Below are positions 32,258 to 40,634 of a stretch of DNA of 64,000 nucleotides, one piece after another (positions within the stretch are counted from its first letter, which is position 1; every line of letters begins with the position of its first letter). The stretch is from G963691885 sp963691885 (GTDB lineage Bacteria > Pseudomonadota > Alphaproteobacteria > UBA8366 > Aestuariispiraceae): positions 4,960,001 to 5,024,000 of the forward strand of contig OY829843.1 of NCBI GenBank assembly GCA_963691885.1, in the 5' to 3' direction. A model generated the notes under the pieces. It ran no database searches and was not told the origin of the DNA. It was given only the letters and a program-made list of their open reading frames with translations. The translations under genes were made by a program, and so were the position numbers.

Positions 32258-34540
32258 TCAACCACCCTTTGGTTTCTGATCCTGCGCATCAACCACTGCA
32301 AGCGCCGACATATTCACAATTCCCCGCGCCGTGACCGACGTTGTCAGCACATGGGCGGGCAAACGACTGCCAATCAACATGGGTCCAACAGACAGCCCAT
32401 TGGCCAGGTGCTTCAACAGGTTATAGGAAATATTGGCGGAATCGATACCGGGCATGATGAAAATATTGGCGTCCCCTTTAAGTCTGGAACTCGGCAAAAG
32501 TGTTTCGCGATGGAACGCGTCCAGCGCCGTATCGCCATGCATCTCTCCATCCGCTTCTAGTTCGGGGTCTTCCAGATGCAACAAGGCAACGGCCCGACGA
32601 ACCCTTTCAGCGCTTGGATGCTCGGACGAGCCGAAATTCGAATGGGACAGGAACGCAACCCTCGGCTCGATACCGAAACGTCTTGCTTCTTCACTGGCGA
32701 GGATCGCCATTTCGCACAATTCTTCGGGCGTTGGTTCGGCTGTGACATGGGTATCGGCCAGGAAGTAGACGCCTTTCTCCAGGATCATCATGGTCACCGC
32801 CGAATAGTCTCTGGCCCCCGGTCTTGTTCCGACAATCTGGCGGACATAGTTCAGGTTTGGCTGAAACCGACCAGAGACGCCACACAACATGGCATCGACC
32901 TCACCCCGTCGCAGCATCAGCGAACCGATGACTGTCGTACGGGTCCGGACAATCGTGCCGGCCAATTCAGGTGAGACACCTTTCCGCCCCATAATGCTGT
33001 GATAAAGACTGCGATAATCTGAAAATCTTGGATCATCTTCCGGGTCGCACAATTCGAAATCCCGCCCCTCTTGCAGGCGCAGGCCCAGGCGATCAATCCG
33101 CGATGCGACGACCGCGCGTCGCCCGATCAGGACCGGCTTGGCAATGCCGTCATCAACCACAATCTGCACCGCGCGAAGAACGCGTTCATCTTCACCTTCA
33201 CAATAGGCAACCCGTCTTGGATCGGCTATGGCCCTGTCAAACACGGGCTTCATGACCGTGCCTGATCGGTAAACGAACTCCGAGAGTTCTTGCAAATAGA
33301 ACTCAAAATCCTCAATGGGCCGCGTGGCAACACCACTATCCATCGCAGCTTTCGCAACAGCCGGCGCAATCTCCAGCATAAGGCGTGGATCAAACGGCTT
33401 TGGAATGAGGGAGGTCTCGCTGAAACCGCCCGCGGCCTGATCGCCATAGGCGTTGGCCACAACCTCGGACACTTCGCGGCGCGCCAGTGAACCCAGCGCC
33501 TTTACGCAGGCAACCTTCATCTCTTCATTGATCGTGGTCGCCCCGACATCCAGGGCCCCGCGGAAAATAAAGGGAAAACACAGGACGTTGTTTACCTGAT
33601 TGGGAAAGTCAGAACGTCCGGTACAAATAATGGCATCAGACCGGGTTTCCTTGGCCAGGTCCGGATCAATCTCTGGCGTCGGGTTGGCCAGTGCCATAAT
33701 CAGCGGGCGATCCGCCATTGCCTTTACCATTTCCGGCTTCAAGACATTGGGCGCGGAAAGACCGAGAAATACATCAGCCCCGTCAATGACATCCGCAAGG
33801 GTTCTGGCGTCGGTCGCCTGGGCAAAGGCCCCTTTGTACTCATCCATCTGTTCGGTGCGACCTTCATAGACCACCCCGACAATATCAGTAACGTAGATGT
33901 TCTCTCGCTTTGCCCCCATCGACAGCAGCATGTTCAGACAGGCCAGGGCCGCCGCCCCCGCGCCGGAGGTCACGATCTTGATATCTTCAAATTTCTTTCC
34001 AACGAGTTCAAGAGCATTGTAAACGGCCGCGGCGACAATGATCGCAGTGCCGTGCTGATCGTCGTGGAAGACCGGGATATTCATCTTCTCCCGCAAGCGG
34101 CGCTCAATCTCAAAACATTCAGGTGCTTTAATGTCTTCCAGGTTGATCCCGCCAAATGTGGGTTCCATCGCCGCGACAACATTGCAGAATACATCAGGAT
34201 CCAGGGCATCAAGTTCGATATCGAAAACATCGATATTGGCAAACTTCTTGAAGAGGACCGCCTTCCCTTCCATCACCGGTTTGGACGCCAGCGGACCAAT
34301 ATTGCCAAGCCCGAGCACCGCCGTGCCATTCGAGATCACACCGACCAGGTTGCCGCGCGCGGTAACCGATGCAGCCTCGCCAGGATCATCGCAAATTGCC
34401 CGACAGGCTGCAGCAACACCTGGTGAATAGGCCAGTGACAGATCGCGTTGGTTCGCCATTGGCTTGGTTGCCACAATCGCCAGTTTTCCGGCCGGTTTCA
34501 TCCGGTGGTAATACAAGGCGTGTTGGTCGATATCTTCCAT
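32258..34540 (-). CDS. maeB: NADP-type malic enzyme MaeB (fused phosphotransacetylase-like domain)
   Basis: 760 residues, the usual large bacterial malic enzyme. The N-terminal about 430 residues hold the malic domain (RDLSLAYSPGVAAACRAI, then IPVFHDDQHGTAIIVAAAVY). The C-terminal about 330 residues resemble phosphate acetyltransferase (GVSGRFQPNLNYVRQIVGTR), a non-catalytic regulatory part. It makes pyruvate and NADPH from malate. The ATG at 34540 is followed by EDIDQHALYYHRMKPAGKL, the family start. Confidence 0.95.
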   Translation of the reverse strand: MEDIDQHALYYHRMKPAGKLAIVATKPMANQRDLSLAYSPGVAAACRAICDDPGEAASVTARGNLVGVISNGTAVLGLGNIGPLASKPVMEGKAVLFKKFANIDVFDIELDALDPDVFCNVVAAMEPTFGGINLEDIKAPECFEIERRLREKMNIPVFHDDQHGTAIIVAAAVYNALELVGKKFEDIKIVTSGAGAAALACLNMLLSMGAKRENIYVTDIVGVVYEGRTEQMDEYKGAFAQATDARTLADVIDGADVFLGLSAPNVLKPEMVKAMADRPLIMALANPTPEIDPDLAKETRSDAIICTGRSDFPNQVNNVLCFPFIFRGALDVGATTINEEMKVACVKALGSLARREVSEVVANAYGDQAAGGFSETSLIPKPFDPRLMLEIAPAVAKAAMDSGVATRPIEDFEFYLQELSEFVYRSGTVMKPVFDRAIADPRRVAYCEGEDERVLRAVQIVVDDGIAKPVLIGRRAVVASRIDRLGLRLQEGRDFELCDPEDDPRFSDYRSLYHSIMGRKGVSPELAGTIVRTRTTVIGSLMLRRGEVDAMLCGVSGRFQPNLNYVRQIVGTRPGARDYSAVTMMILEKGVYFLADTHVTAEPTPEELCEMAILASEEARRFGIEPRVAFLSHSNFGSSEHPSAERVRRAVALLHLEDPELEADGEMHGDTALDAFHRETLLPSSRLKGDANIFIMPGIDSANISYNLLKHLANGLSVGPMLIGSRLPAHVLTTSVTARGIVNMSALAVVDAQDQKPKGG

Positions 34541-34798
34541 AGGTCCGCTCCCTGGCGCGATACTGAAATGTTCGAATGTCCTCGACGATACTGAGCCAGG
34601 CCATATGCCTGTTCAACATGTTAGATCCGGTTACGGATTGTGCACACAAGTAACGCAGAACGAAAAGCCTGCAGGACAATCACCGCCCAAAAAGCTGCGC
34701 TTTTCCAACAGCCGTAAACATACGGAAACACAGCTCTTGATGTTTAGTCGCTGGAAATTACCCTTAAGTCTGGCATCTCAGAAAATGGGGTAATTCTG

Positions 34799-36088
34799 AT
34801 GAATTTAAAACTTGCTGCAGGTTGCCTGACTGTCCTGTTGGTTACCGGTTGCGTCTCCAGCGGGTCGCAGTATTCCTCTCCGGCATCAAAACCGCGACCG
34901 TCAAAGACCTATGCCGAAATCACCAAAGGGATCAACGCGGTCGTTGCCAATGACACGGTAAGCGCTTCCTACAATTTTCAAGCGGCCAACCAGATCATGA
35001 ACAACACGGTGGCGAACCATCCGGACGACTATTACTGGAACCATTGGTATCTTGATCATGCCTATGCAAAGGCACTTCTTGCCCAATCCTACCTCGAACG
35101 CGGGATGGCATTGTCGGCGCGATCCCTGTTCCTCGAAATTCCTGATGTCATTCGCACCGGGCAAAGCCAATACGGGAACAGGGTTCAAGAACGGAACAAC
35201 ACCCAACAGGATATCGCAACCGCCATGGCATTTGTAACAGCAGGCCTTGGTGTCGCCGCGGCAGCGCAAGGGGTTCCAGCGGCAACGGTGCAGCAAACAA
35301 TGATGCCGATGTTCGATCTCATAGAGCTGGCAGCAGAACCCGTTGAAGCATTCCAACTGGACAGCGCCGCCCCTACCTCGGTGGAAACTGATGTCATTCG
35401 GATGCCAGCGTTTTTCAATTATGGAACCATGAGCACGATTGGCAGGCTGTACAACAAAGGCACCTGCACTGCCTTTTTCATTCGACCAGCCGTTGTGGCC
35501 ACAAATGCCCATTGCCTGACAAGCGATGATGGAGAGTGGGATATAGACTGGAACACGCTGCGTGTTGAGTATTCCTGGCTGAATGATCGCGATGCCATGT
35601 TCAAGGGCATCTCCTCTGAAACGATAACCTTTAAACACGCCTACAAGTCACCAAAATATTCAGGGGACGGTGACTTCAGAAATGACTGGGCTTTGCTGGT
35701 TGCCCAACGACCCCATCCCAATGGATATTTTGGATACTCTTTCGGTGACCTGGAACCGGGGGCACAAATCGCAATACCGGGTCATAGCGGCGATCTGAAC
35801 CAGGGCCGTTACATTACCATGGACTATGGATGTCGCATAACAAACGCAGACGATGCGTATGAATACCAATGTGCGACGTTTAAGGGCGCCAGCGGGTCGC
35901 CCATTCTGGAGCTGCTGGAAAATGGGGAAATCGGTTTGCGTGTCATGGGGATCCACGCCTGCGGTCAAAATCTTACCAGGTCAGAGTCCAGAATCTATGG
36001 CCGCCGAGTTGGTTGTGGCGCCCGTTTCGATTCCGATTTCTTCGAGACCCTGGATGACATCGAAGAAGCCTATCCGGGCTCGACATAA
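34799..36088 (+). CDS. Trypsin-like serine protease lipoprotein
   Basis: 429 residues. Signal peptide with lipobox VTGC (Cys at about 20) means membrane anchoring. Residues 30-200 are an extra Ala/Gln-rich helical domain. A chymotrypsin-fold protease follows, with His238 (TNAHC), Asp296 (RNDWAL) and Ser365 (KGASGSP). Cysteines around residues 350-410 (DYGCRI, YQCAT, HACGQ, VGCG) suggest disulphides. The N-terminal domain is not one I recognise. It lies between maeB and the second sorting-tail gene. Confidence 0.8.
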   Translation: MNLKLAAGCLTVLLVTGCVSSGSQYSSPASKPRPSKTYAEITKGINAVVANDTVSASYNFQAANQIMNNTVANHPDDYYWNHWYLDHAYAKALLAQSYLERGMALSARSLFLEIPDVIRTGQSQYGNRVQERNNTQQDIATAMAFVTAGLGVAAAAQGVPAATVQQTMMPMFDLIELAAEPVEAFQLDSAAPTSVETDVIRMPAFFNYGTMSTIGRLYNKGTCTAFFIRPAVVATNAHCLTSDDGEWDIDWNTLRVEYSWLNDRDAMFKGISSETITFKHAYKSPKYSGDGDFRNDWALLVAQRPHPNGYFGYSFGDLEPGAQIAIPGHSGDLNQGRYITMDYGCRITNADDAYEYQCATFKGASGSPILELLENGEIGLRVMGIHACGQNLTRSESRIYGRRVGCGARFDSDFFETLDDIEEAYPGST

Positions 36089-36126
36089 CAACCCTAAACC
36101 GGTCTTACACAGAACAAACCCGGCAT

Positions 36127-36153
36127 CAAAAAAACAACCCCGCCGAAGCGGGG
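36127..36153 (-). terminator. Intrinsic terminator of the second VPLPA-CTERM gene
   Basis: On the minus strand GCCCCGC-TTCG-GCGGGG-TTGTTTTTTT: 36148-36153 pairs with 36138-36143 over 6 bp with a stable tetraloop, and a T-rich run follows to about 36128. It lies 14-40 bp past the stop of the minus-strand gene. The plus strand has no T run after the stem. Confidence 0.85.
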
Positions 36154-36166
36154 CTGATTGTCTAAA

Positions 36167-37093
36167 TTAAATGACCGTCTGGAAATCAGGCCGCCAGGCG
36201 TTTCTTGCGGCGGGCGAGAAAACCAAGGGCAGCGAACCCGTCAGCAGCAACGGCAGTGCTGCCGGGACAGGCACTGCGGAAACGCCGGTGAAGGATTCTA
36301 CGCGGAAGCGCTGATCGCCACCCTGACCCAGACCACCCGGTCCGGCAAAGATCAGCCAGTCAACTGCGGCAACGCCGAGTGAGAGGAAGTCGATGGTCGC
36401 AACGCCATTATCGTAGGAACCGCTGGTAATATGCGAAAAGACGGCACTGGTGGTCGTCAAAGACAGCAGGTCAGCAGAACTGCCGTCGACGCTGTTGCTG
36501 TTCAGTTCATTCAAGACACCGGAAAGATTGTTAGAGCCTGCATCCGCACCAAAATCGAAGGCAAAGACCTGAAAACCCGGATCGGCAGTGCCCTGAATGC
36601 GGTTTACCACGGCCTCAACCGGCGCCCAGGATGCCAGGGTCGGCAATTGGATGGCGAGAAGCTCGAAGGCAGTATTGTTGTCAGTTGCACCCCAGCGCAG
36701 GCTGTGATCGGCCGGGTCACCATGCTTGATCATCTCTTCCCGGGCCCAGGTCCCGATACCATTAGCATTCTGGGTCGGAGAATTCGCGTCGCCCGTAGGC
36801 AGGTTACCCTTTCCGGTGACATCATTCGCGGTACCCCATTTTTCGCCCGTTGCGTTTTTGCCGGTCGAATTATCGAAATCGATACCGAACACACTGACGG
36901 TTGCGTCTGTACCAGCCGAGCCAAAAACATTACCCGCAGCACCCAAAGGTGTGAACGCATTCCCGTTTACGAAGGTCTGCTGGTTTCCAGGAACGCTGCT
37001 GGTGAAATCAAACGTATTCACAGAGGCGGCCAACGCCCCCGTAGCAGCAAATCCCAAAGTGGTTGCGAAGATCGATGCAATAAGATTTTTCAT
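36167..37093 (-). CDS. VPLPA-CTERM exported protein with frameshifted tail
   Basis: 308 residues from the ATG at 37093 (MKNLIASIFATTLGFAATGA, signal peptide; AGAGG upstream). The mature part is Asn/Gly/Ala-rich. The C-terminus reaches AVPVPAALPLLLTG, the start of a sorting tail, but then reads SLPLVFSPAARNAW, which lacks the hydrophobic and basic end. Adding one G in the GGG run at 36237-36239 restores GFAALGFLARRKKRLAA with a stop at 36186-36188. So the tail is broken by a one-base deletion, real or a sequencing error. A strong terminator follows. Confidence 0.8.
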   Translation of the reverse strand: MKNLIASIFATTLGFAATGALAASVNTFDFTSSVPGNQQTFVNGNAFTPLGAAGNVFGSAGTDATVSVFGIDFDNSTGKNATGEKWGTANDVTGKGNLPTGDANSPTQNANGIGTWAREEMIKHGDPADHSLRWGATDNNTAFELLAIQLPTLASWAPVEAVVNRIQGTADPGFQVFAFDFGADAGSNNLSGVLNELNSNSVDGSSADLLSLTTTSAVFSHITSGSYDNGVATIDFLSLGVAAVDWLIFAGPGGLGQGGDQRFRVESFTGVSAVPVPAALPLLLTGSLPLVFSPAARNAWRPDFQTVI

Positions 37094-37293
37094 AATCATC
37101 CTCTTAAGCGCGACGCGCTGAACACAAACTTCAATCAAGATAACACATCGATTTTCGGCTTGTGTCGACACAACGAAAACCTGTGTAAACCACCATTAAC
37201 AAATTGTCTTTTTTTAATGTTTTTCAGCGGTAAAATGCGCTGACGCGGTTTTTGATGCGCGGAAATTGTCGCGTCAGGTTTCTAGAACTGGTA

Positions 37294-38163
37294 TTATTCC
37301 TCTCGTCCCTGCAACCCTTTGAGCATGTTGCGGGCCGCGACAGTCAGGTCTTGTTCGCGGCGAACACCGAAGCAGAGGTTTCGCCGCGCCCAGCCGTCAC
37401 GCAACGGGATCACATCCAACCGGTCCCGGGCAAAGTCAGGCAAAACAGAACCATCGGGCAGTATTGCCACCCCGAGGCCACTTTCGACCATTCGGCGAAC
37501 CCCCTCGAAACTCGAGACCTGTACAGCGAATGCGATTGCCTTGTCCAAGACGCCTGCCTGGGCCTGAAGAAGCGAAAGAAGGGAACTGCCGGCTGTTAAA
37601 CCAACATGGGGAAAATCGAGGGTATCGCGAAATGACACCGATGCGCGTTCCGACAAAACGTGACCCTTTGGACATAACAGCATCAATGAATCCTGGTGAT
37701 AGGGAAAAACCTCCAGAGAAACCGGCTCAATTGTTTCTGAAAAAACAGCAATATCGGCGAGCCCCTTTATGACGTCATCAACGGCCTGCTCACTTGTCGT
37801 CTCATTTAGCGCGATATTGATGTCAGGGTGCATACGCCGAAAAAGCGCAAGATCCCTTGGCAGGAATTGCGTGATGGCCGATGTATTCGCCGCAATTCGG
37901 ACATGGCCACGGACACCTTTGGCATACTCGCTCATCTCAGCATCCATTTGACGCATGAGACTCACCAGATTTTCAGAGTGACGCGCCAAGGCCTCACCGG
38001 CTGGGGTCGGCGAAACGCCTCTTGGCTGGCGAAGCAGCAAGGGTGTACCCAGGCGGCTCTCCAGCTCAGAAATGCGACGGCTCACCGCCGAAGGTGCAAT
38101 CGAGTTGGCCTCTGCTGCTGCGGCGATCGACCCGGTTTCTATAATGCTCAAGAACAGCCGCAA
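37294..38163 (-). CDS. LysR-type regulator of the CoA-transferase operon
   Basis: 289 residues from a TTG at 38163. The N-terminal winged helix (SIAAAAEANSIAPSAVSRRI) and the effector-binding domain (about 90-289) are typical. The frame continues upstream to the stop codon at 38200-38202 as GFIIQFDLTTL, which is the normal LysR beginning, but has no ATG or GTG. GAGGG lies 6-9 bases before two ATC codons at 38182-38187, so a rare ATC start is possible. It follows the lyase gene on the same strand and probably controls that operon. Confidence 0.85.
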   Translation of the reverse strand: MRLFLSIIETGSIAAAAEANSIAPSAVSRRISELESRLGTPLLLRQPRGVSPTPAGEALARHSENLVSLMRQMDAEMSEYAKGVRGHVRIAANTSAITQFLPRDLALFRRMHPDINIALNETTSEQAVDDVIKGLADIAVFSETIEPVSLEVFPYHQDSLMLLCPKGHVLSERASVSFRDTLDFPHVGLTAGSSLLSLLQAQAGVLDKAIAFAVQVSSFEGVRRMVESGLGVAILPDGSVLPDFARDRLDVIPLRDGWARRNLCFGVRREQDLTVAARNMLKGLQGREE

Positions 38164-38199
38164 TGTTGTAAGGTCAAACTGGATGATGAAACCCTCTTG

Positions 38200-39129
38200 T
38201 TATGCGAGCACGCGGGATCTCGGCAAAAGGCGCACGTGACCGCCGGTATCAATATCCGGCAGGGCATCAATAAGCCCGGTCGCGTCCAGCAGGCCGGCCA
38301 AATCGACACCGGTCGCAATTCCGATATTTTCAAAGGTGAAGACCAGGTCTTCGCTTGCCGTATTTCCCGAAGCACCCGGCGCAAAGGGGCAACCGCCAAG
38401 CCCCGCCGCTGCGGCGTCAAAGACACGAATGCCGGCGCTATAAGCAGCGACCGCATTGGCCACACCCAATCCATAGGTATCGTGACCGTGAAAGGCCCAT
38501 TCAATTTCGGCAGCGTCTTTGTGCTGATCGACGAGATAGGCACAGAGGGTCTGAACATGGTCTGGAAAAGCCCGTCCCGTCGTGTCGCACAGGCCAAACT
38601 CAACAGGCGCTCCCAGATCAAGCGTCCGATTAACGATATCGTAAACCGCCGTCTCTGACGTTCTGCCCTCATAAGGACAGTCAAAGACCGTCGCGATATT
38701 GACGCGGAGCTTGAAACCGTCGACGGATCTGCCGTGTTCGACAACCTGCCTCAGATCATCGAGAGACTCGGTGATCGTCCGGCGCACATTGCTGTGGTTG
38801 TGGGATTCTGATGCGGAAAGAACAAACACCAGATCTTTCACATTGGCGTCCAGGGCGCGTCTTCCACCAATCGCGTTTGGTACGAGGGTGCTCAACCGGA
38901 TACCCTGTTCTGCGCAGCGCGCGGCTATGGCACCGTGAATTTCTGCACTGTCCGCCATCTGCGGAATGGCCTTCGGGCTGACAAAGGCCCCTACCTCCAG
39001 GCGTTTAAACCCGGCAGCCGCCAACGCGTCAATGACGGCAATTTTTCTTTCCGTCGGAATGAACGTCTTGACCGCCTGAAACCCGTCCCGGGCCGCCACA
39101 TCCACAATCTGGACCTTGTCTTTCTTCAT
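38200..39129 (-). CDS. HMG-CoA-lyase-like enzyme
   Basis: 309 residues of the HMGL-like (pyruvate carboxyltransferase) family: VDVAARDGFQ at the N-terminus for substrate and metal, FHGHDTYGLGVANAVAAYSA, and the signature GLGGCPFAPGASGN near residue 235 with the catalytic Cys. Such lyases cleave 3-hydroxy-3-methylglutaryl-CoA or related tertiary hydroxyacyl-CoA. It overlaps the CoA-transferase gene by 4 bp (ATGA), so the two are translationally coupled; the transferase probably supplies its CoA substrate. Start ATG at 39129. Confidence 0.88.
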   Translation of the reverse strand: MKKDKVQIVDVAARDGFQAVKTFIPTERKIAVIDALAAAGFKRLEVGAFVSPKAIPQMADSAEIHGAIAARCAEQGIRLSTLVPNAIGGRRALDANVKDLVFVLSASESHNHSNVRRTITESLDDLRQVVEHGRSVDGFKLRVNIATVFDCPYEGRTSETAVYDIVNRTLDLGAPVEFGLCDTTGRAFPDHVQTLCAYLVDQHKDAAEIEWAFHGHDTYGLGVANAVAAYSAGIRVFDAAAAGLGGCPFAPGASGNTASEDLVFTFENIGIATGVDLAGLLDATGLIDALPDIDTGGHVRLLPRSRVLA

Positions 39130-40361
39130 GCTATCACGCCTTCCGCCCGCAAACTCGATATGTCCTCGTCATCCATCTTAAGCACTTGAGCCAGCACCTG
39201 ATTGGTATGGGCGCCGATATCCGGTCCCGGCCAGGAAATGCCGCCCGCCATGTCGCCCGACATTTTTGGCACAACACCCGGATGCATCACCGTGCCAAAA
39301 TTCGGATCGTCGATTTCTGTAATCATGTCCCGCGATTTAAACTGAGGATCATGGGCACAATCCTCTATTGAATAGATCAATGTTGACGGGATGTCTGCCT
39401 CCGCCAAAAGCGTCGTGGCCGCTTCCGCAGTTAAACCCCGGGTCCAGTCAGAAATTGCCTTATCCAACAGGTCCGCATGGGCACAGCGGCCCGGATTGTC
39501 CTGAAAACGCGCGTCTGACGCCAGATCCGGCCTATCTATCAAAGACATAAGACGCTGGAACAATGCATCAGAATTGGCTGCAATTATGACCCACCTTCCG
39601 TCCTGAGAAAGATAAGCGTTCGACGGCGCATTGGTCGGCAGGGTCGAACCGGTCGGCTGACGAATTTCGCCAAGACTGCCATATTCGGGTAAGGCTCCTT
39701 CAAGAAGCGAAAACACCGACTCGGTCAGGGCAACATCCACGGATTGCATCCCTCCGCTCCGTGCGCCCCCCTCGCTCTGGCGGCGGTAGACTGCGGACAA
39801 AAGACCGATTGCCGCGTAAAGGCCGGCCACCATGTCCCCGAGGCTGACACCCGTCCTGGCCGGCGGTAAATCGGTCATGCCTTCCGGGAAACCCGTCAAA
39901 TGCCGTAACCCGCCAATCGCCTCGCCTATAACGCCGAACGCGGCACGGTCGCGATCCGGCCCTGTCTGACCATAGCCGGACACACTGACCAGGACGCAAT
40001 TCGGGTTGAGTTCCGCAATCACCTCTTCACCCAGCCCCCATCGGGATAGCTGACCCGGTCGGAAGTTTTCGACGACCGCATCGCACTGCCTGATCAGATC
40101 CTTGGCAACCCCAACCCCTTTGGGGTGTTTAAGGTTCAAAGCAACCGACTTTTTGTTGCGCCCATGTACGGACCACCACAGACTTTTCCCGTCGATCATT
40201 TTTCCCCAGCCGCGCACCGGGTCCCCCTTTCCAGGGGTTTCGATCTTTATGATTTCCGCCCCCAGATCCCCTAACACGCGCGTGCAAAACGGTGCCGCGA
40301 TGAAATGTCCAAGTTCGAGGATGCGTAAACCGTTCAACGGCCCATTCCTGCCTTCCGACAT
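39126..40361 (-). CDS. Class III CoA-transferase (CaiB/BaiF family)
   Basis: 411 residues. N-terminal LNGLRILELGHFIAAPFCTR and LGDLGAEIIKIETPGKGDPV are the family start, and the catalytic Asp is probably Asp176 in GVSLGDMVAG. These enzymes move CoA from one acid (often succinate) to another. Coupled with an HMG-CoA-lyase-like gene and a LysR gene, it probably activates a branched dicarboxylic acid such as 3-hydroxy-3-methylglutarate or a citramalate-like acid; the substrate is inference. First gene of the operon. Confidence 0.9.
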   Translation of the reverse strand: MSEGRNGPLNGLRILELGHFIAAPFCTRVLGDLGAEIIKIETPGKGDPVRGWGKMIDGKSLWWSVHGRNKKSVALNLKHPKGVGVAKDLIRQCDAVVENFRPGQLSRWGLGEEVIAELNPNCVLVSVSGYGQTGPDRDRAAFGVIGEAIGGLRHLTGFPEGMTDLPPARTGVSLGDMVAGLYAAIGLLSAVYRRQSEGGARSGGMQSVDVALTESVFSLLEGALPEYGSLGEIRQPTGSTLPTNAPSNAYLSQDGRWVIIAANSDALFQRLMSLIDRPDLASDARFQDNPGRCAHADLLDKAISDWTRGLTAEAATTLLAEADIPSTLIYSIEDCAHDPQFKSRDMITEIDDPNFGTVMHPGVVPKMSGDMAGGISWPGPDIGAHTNQVLAQVLKMDDEDISSLRAEGVIA

Positions 40362-40634
40362 CGACGATCTTGTCCTTCCTGAAACTCACGGGCTGTGGAC
40401 GAAATCCAAAACAGAGCCAGGCCCTGACACCCACTGTTTAATTCGAGGTCAGGTTACGCTTCGTCCCGGTAAATGTGAAAACCTATCTCGACAGCAAAAG
40501 CATCTCATTTGAAGATGTCAAATCTTATAAACCTCTAATAACTCGATGGTAATATGCCGCGAAATGCAGGCAGGACACGCTTGGCACATCTCTTGATCTC
40601 TACACTCTACTTCAACCTGAATGGAGAAATTGCC
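40362..40634. promoter_or_regulatory. Divergent promoter region, 273 bp
   Basis: Lies between the CoA-transferase gene (minus) and the DUF4114 gene (plus). The part near 40500-40560 is AT-rich, as expected of promoters. A LysR operator (T-N11-A in an interrupted dyad) would be expected here, but I could not single one out with confidence. Confidence 0.3.

Noticed and set aside
34689..34703. AAAAGC-TGC-GCTTTT hairpin in the maeB upstream region
   Set aside because: Three-base loop and AT-rich stem; too weak to call a terminator.
37185..37200. CtrA-like site GTAA-N7-TTAAC
   Set aside because: One mismatch in an AT-rich gap with no cell-cycle gene nearby; chance is the better explanation.
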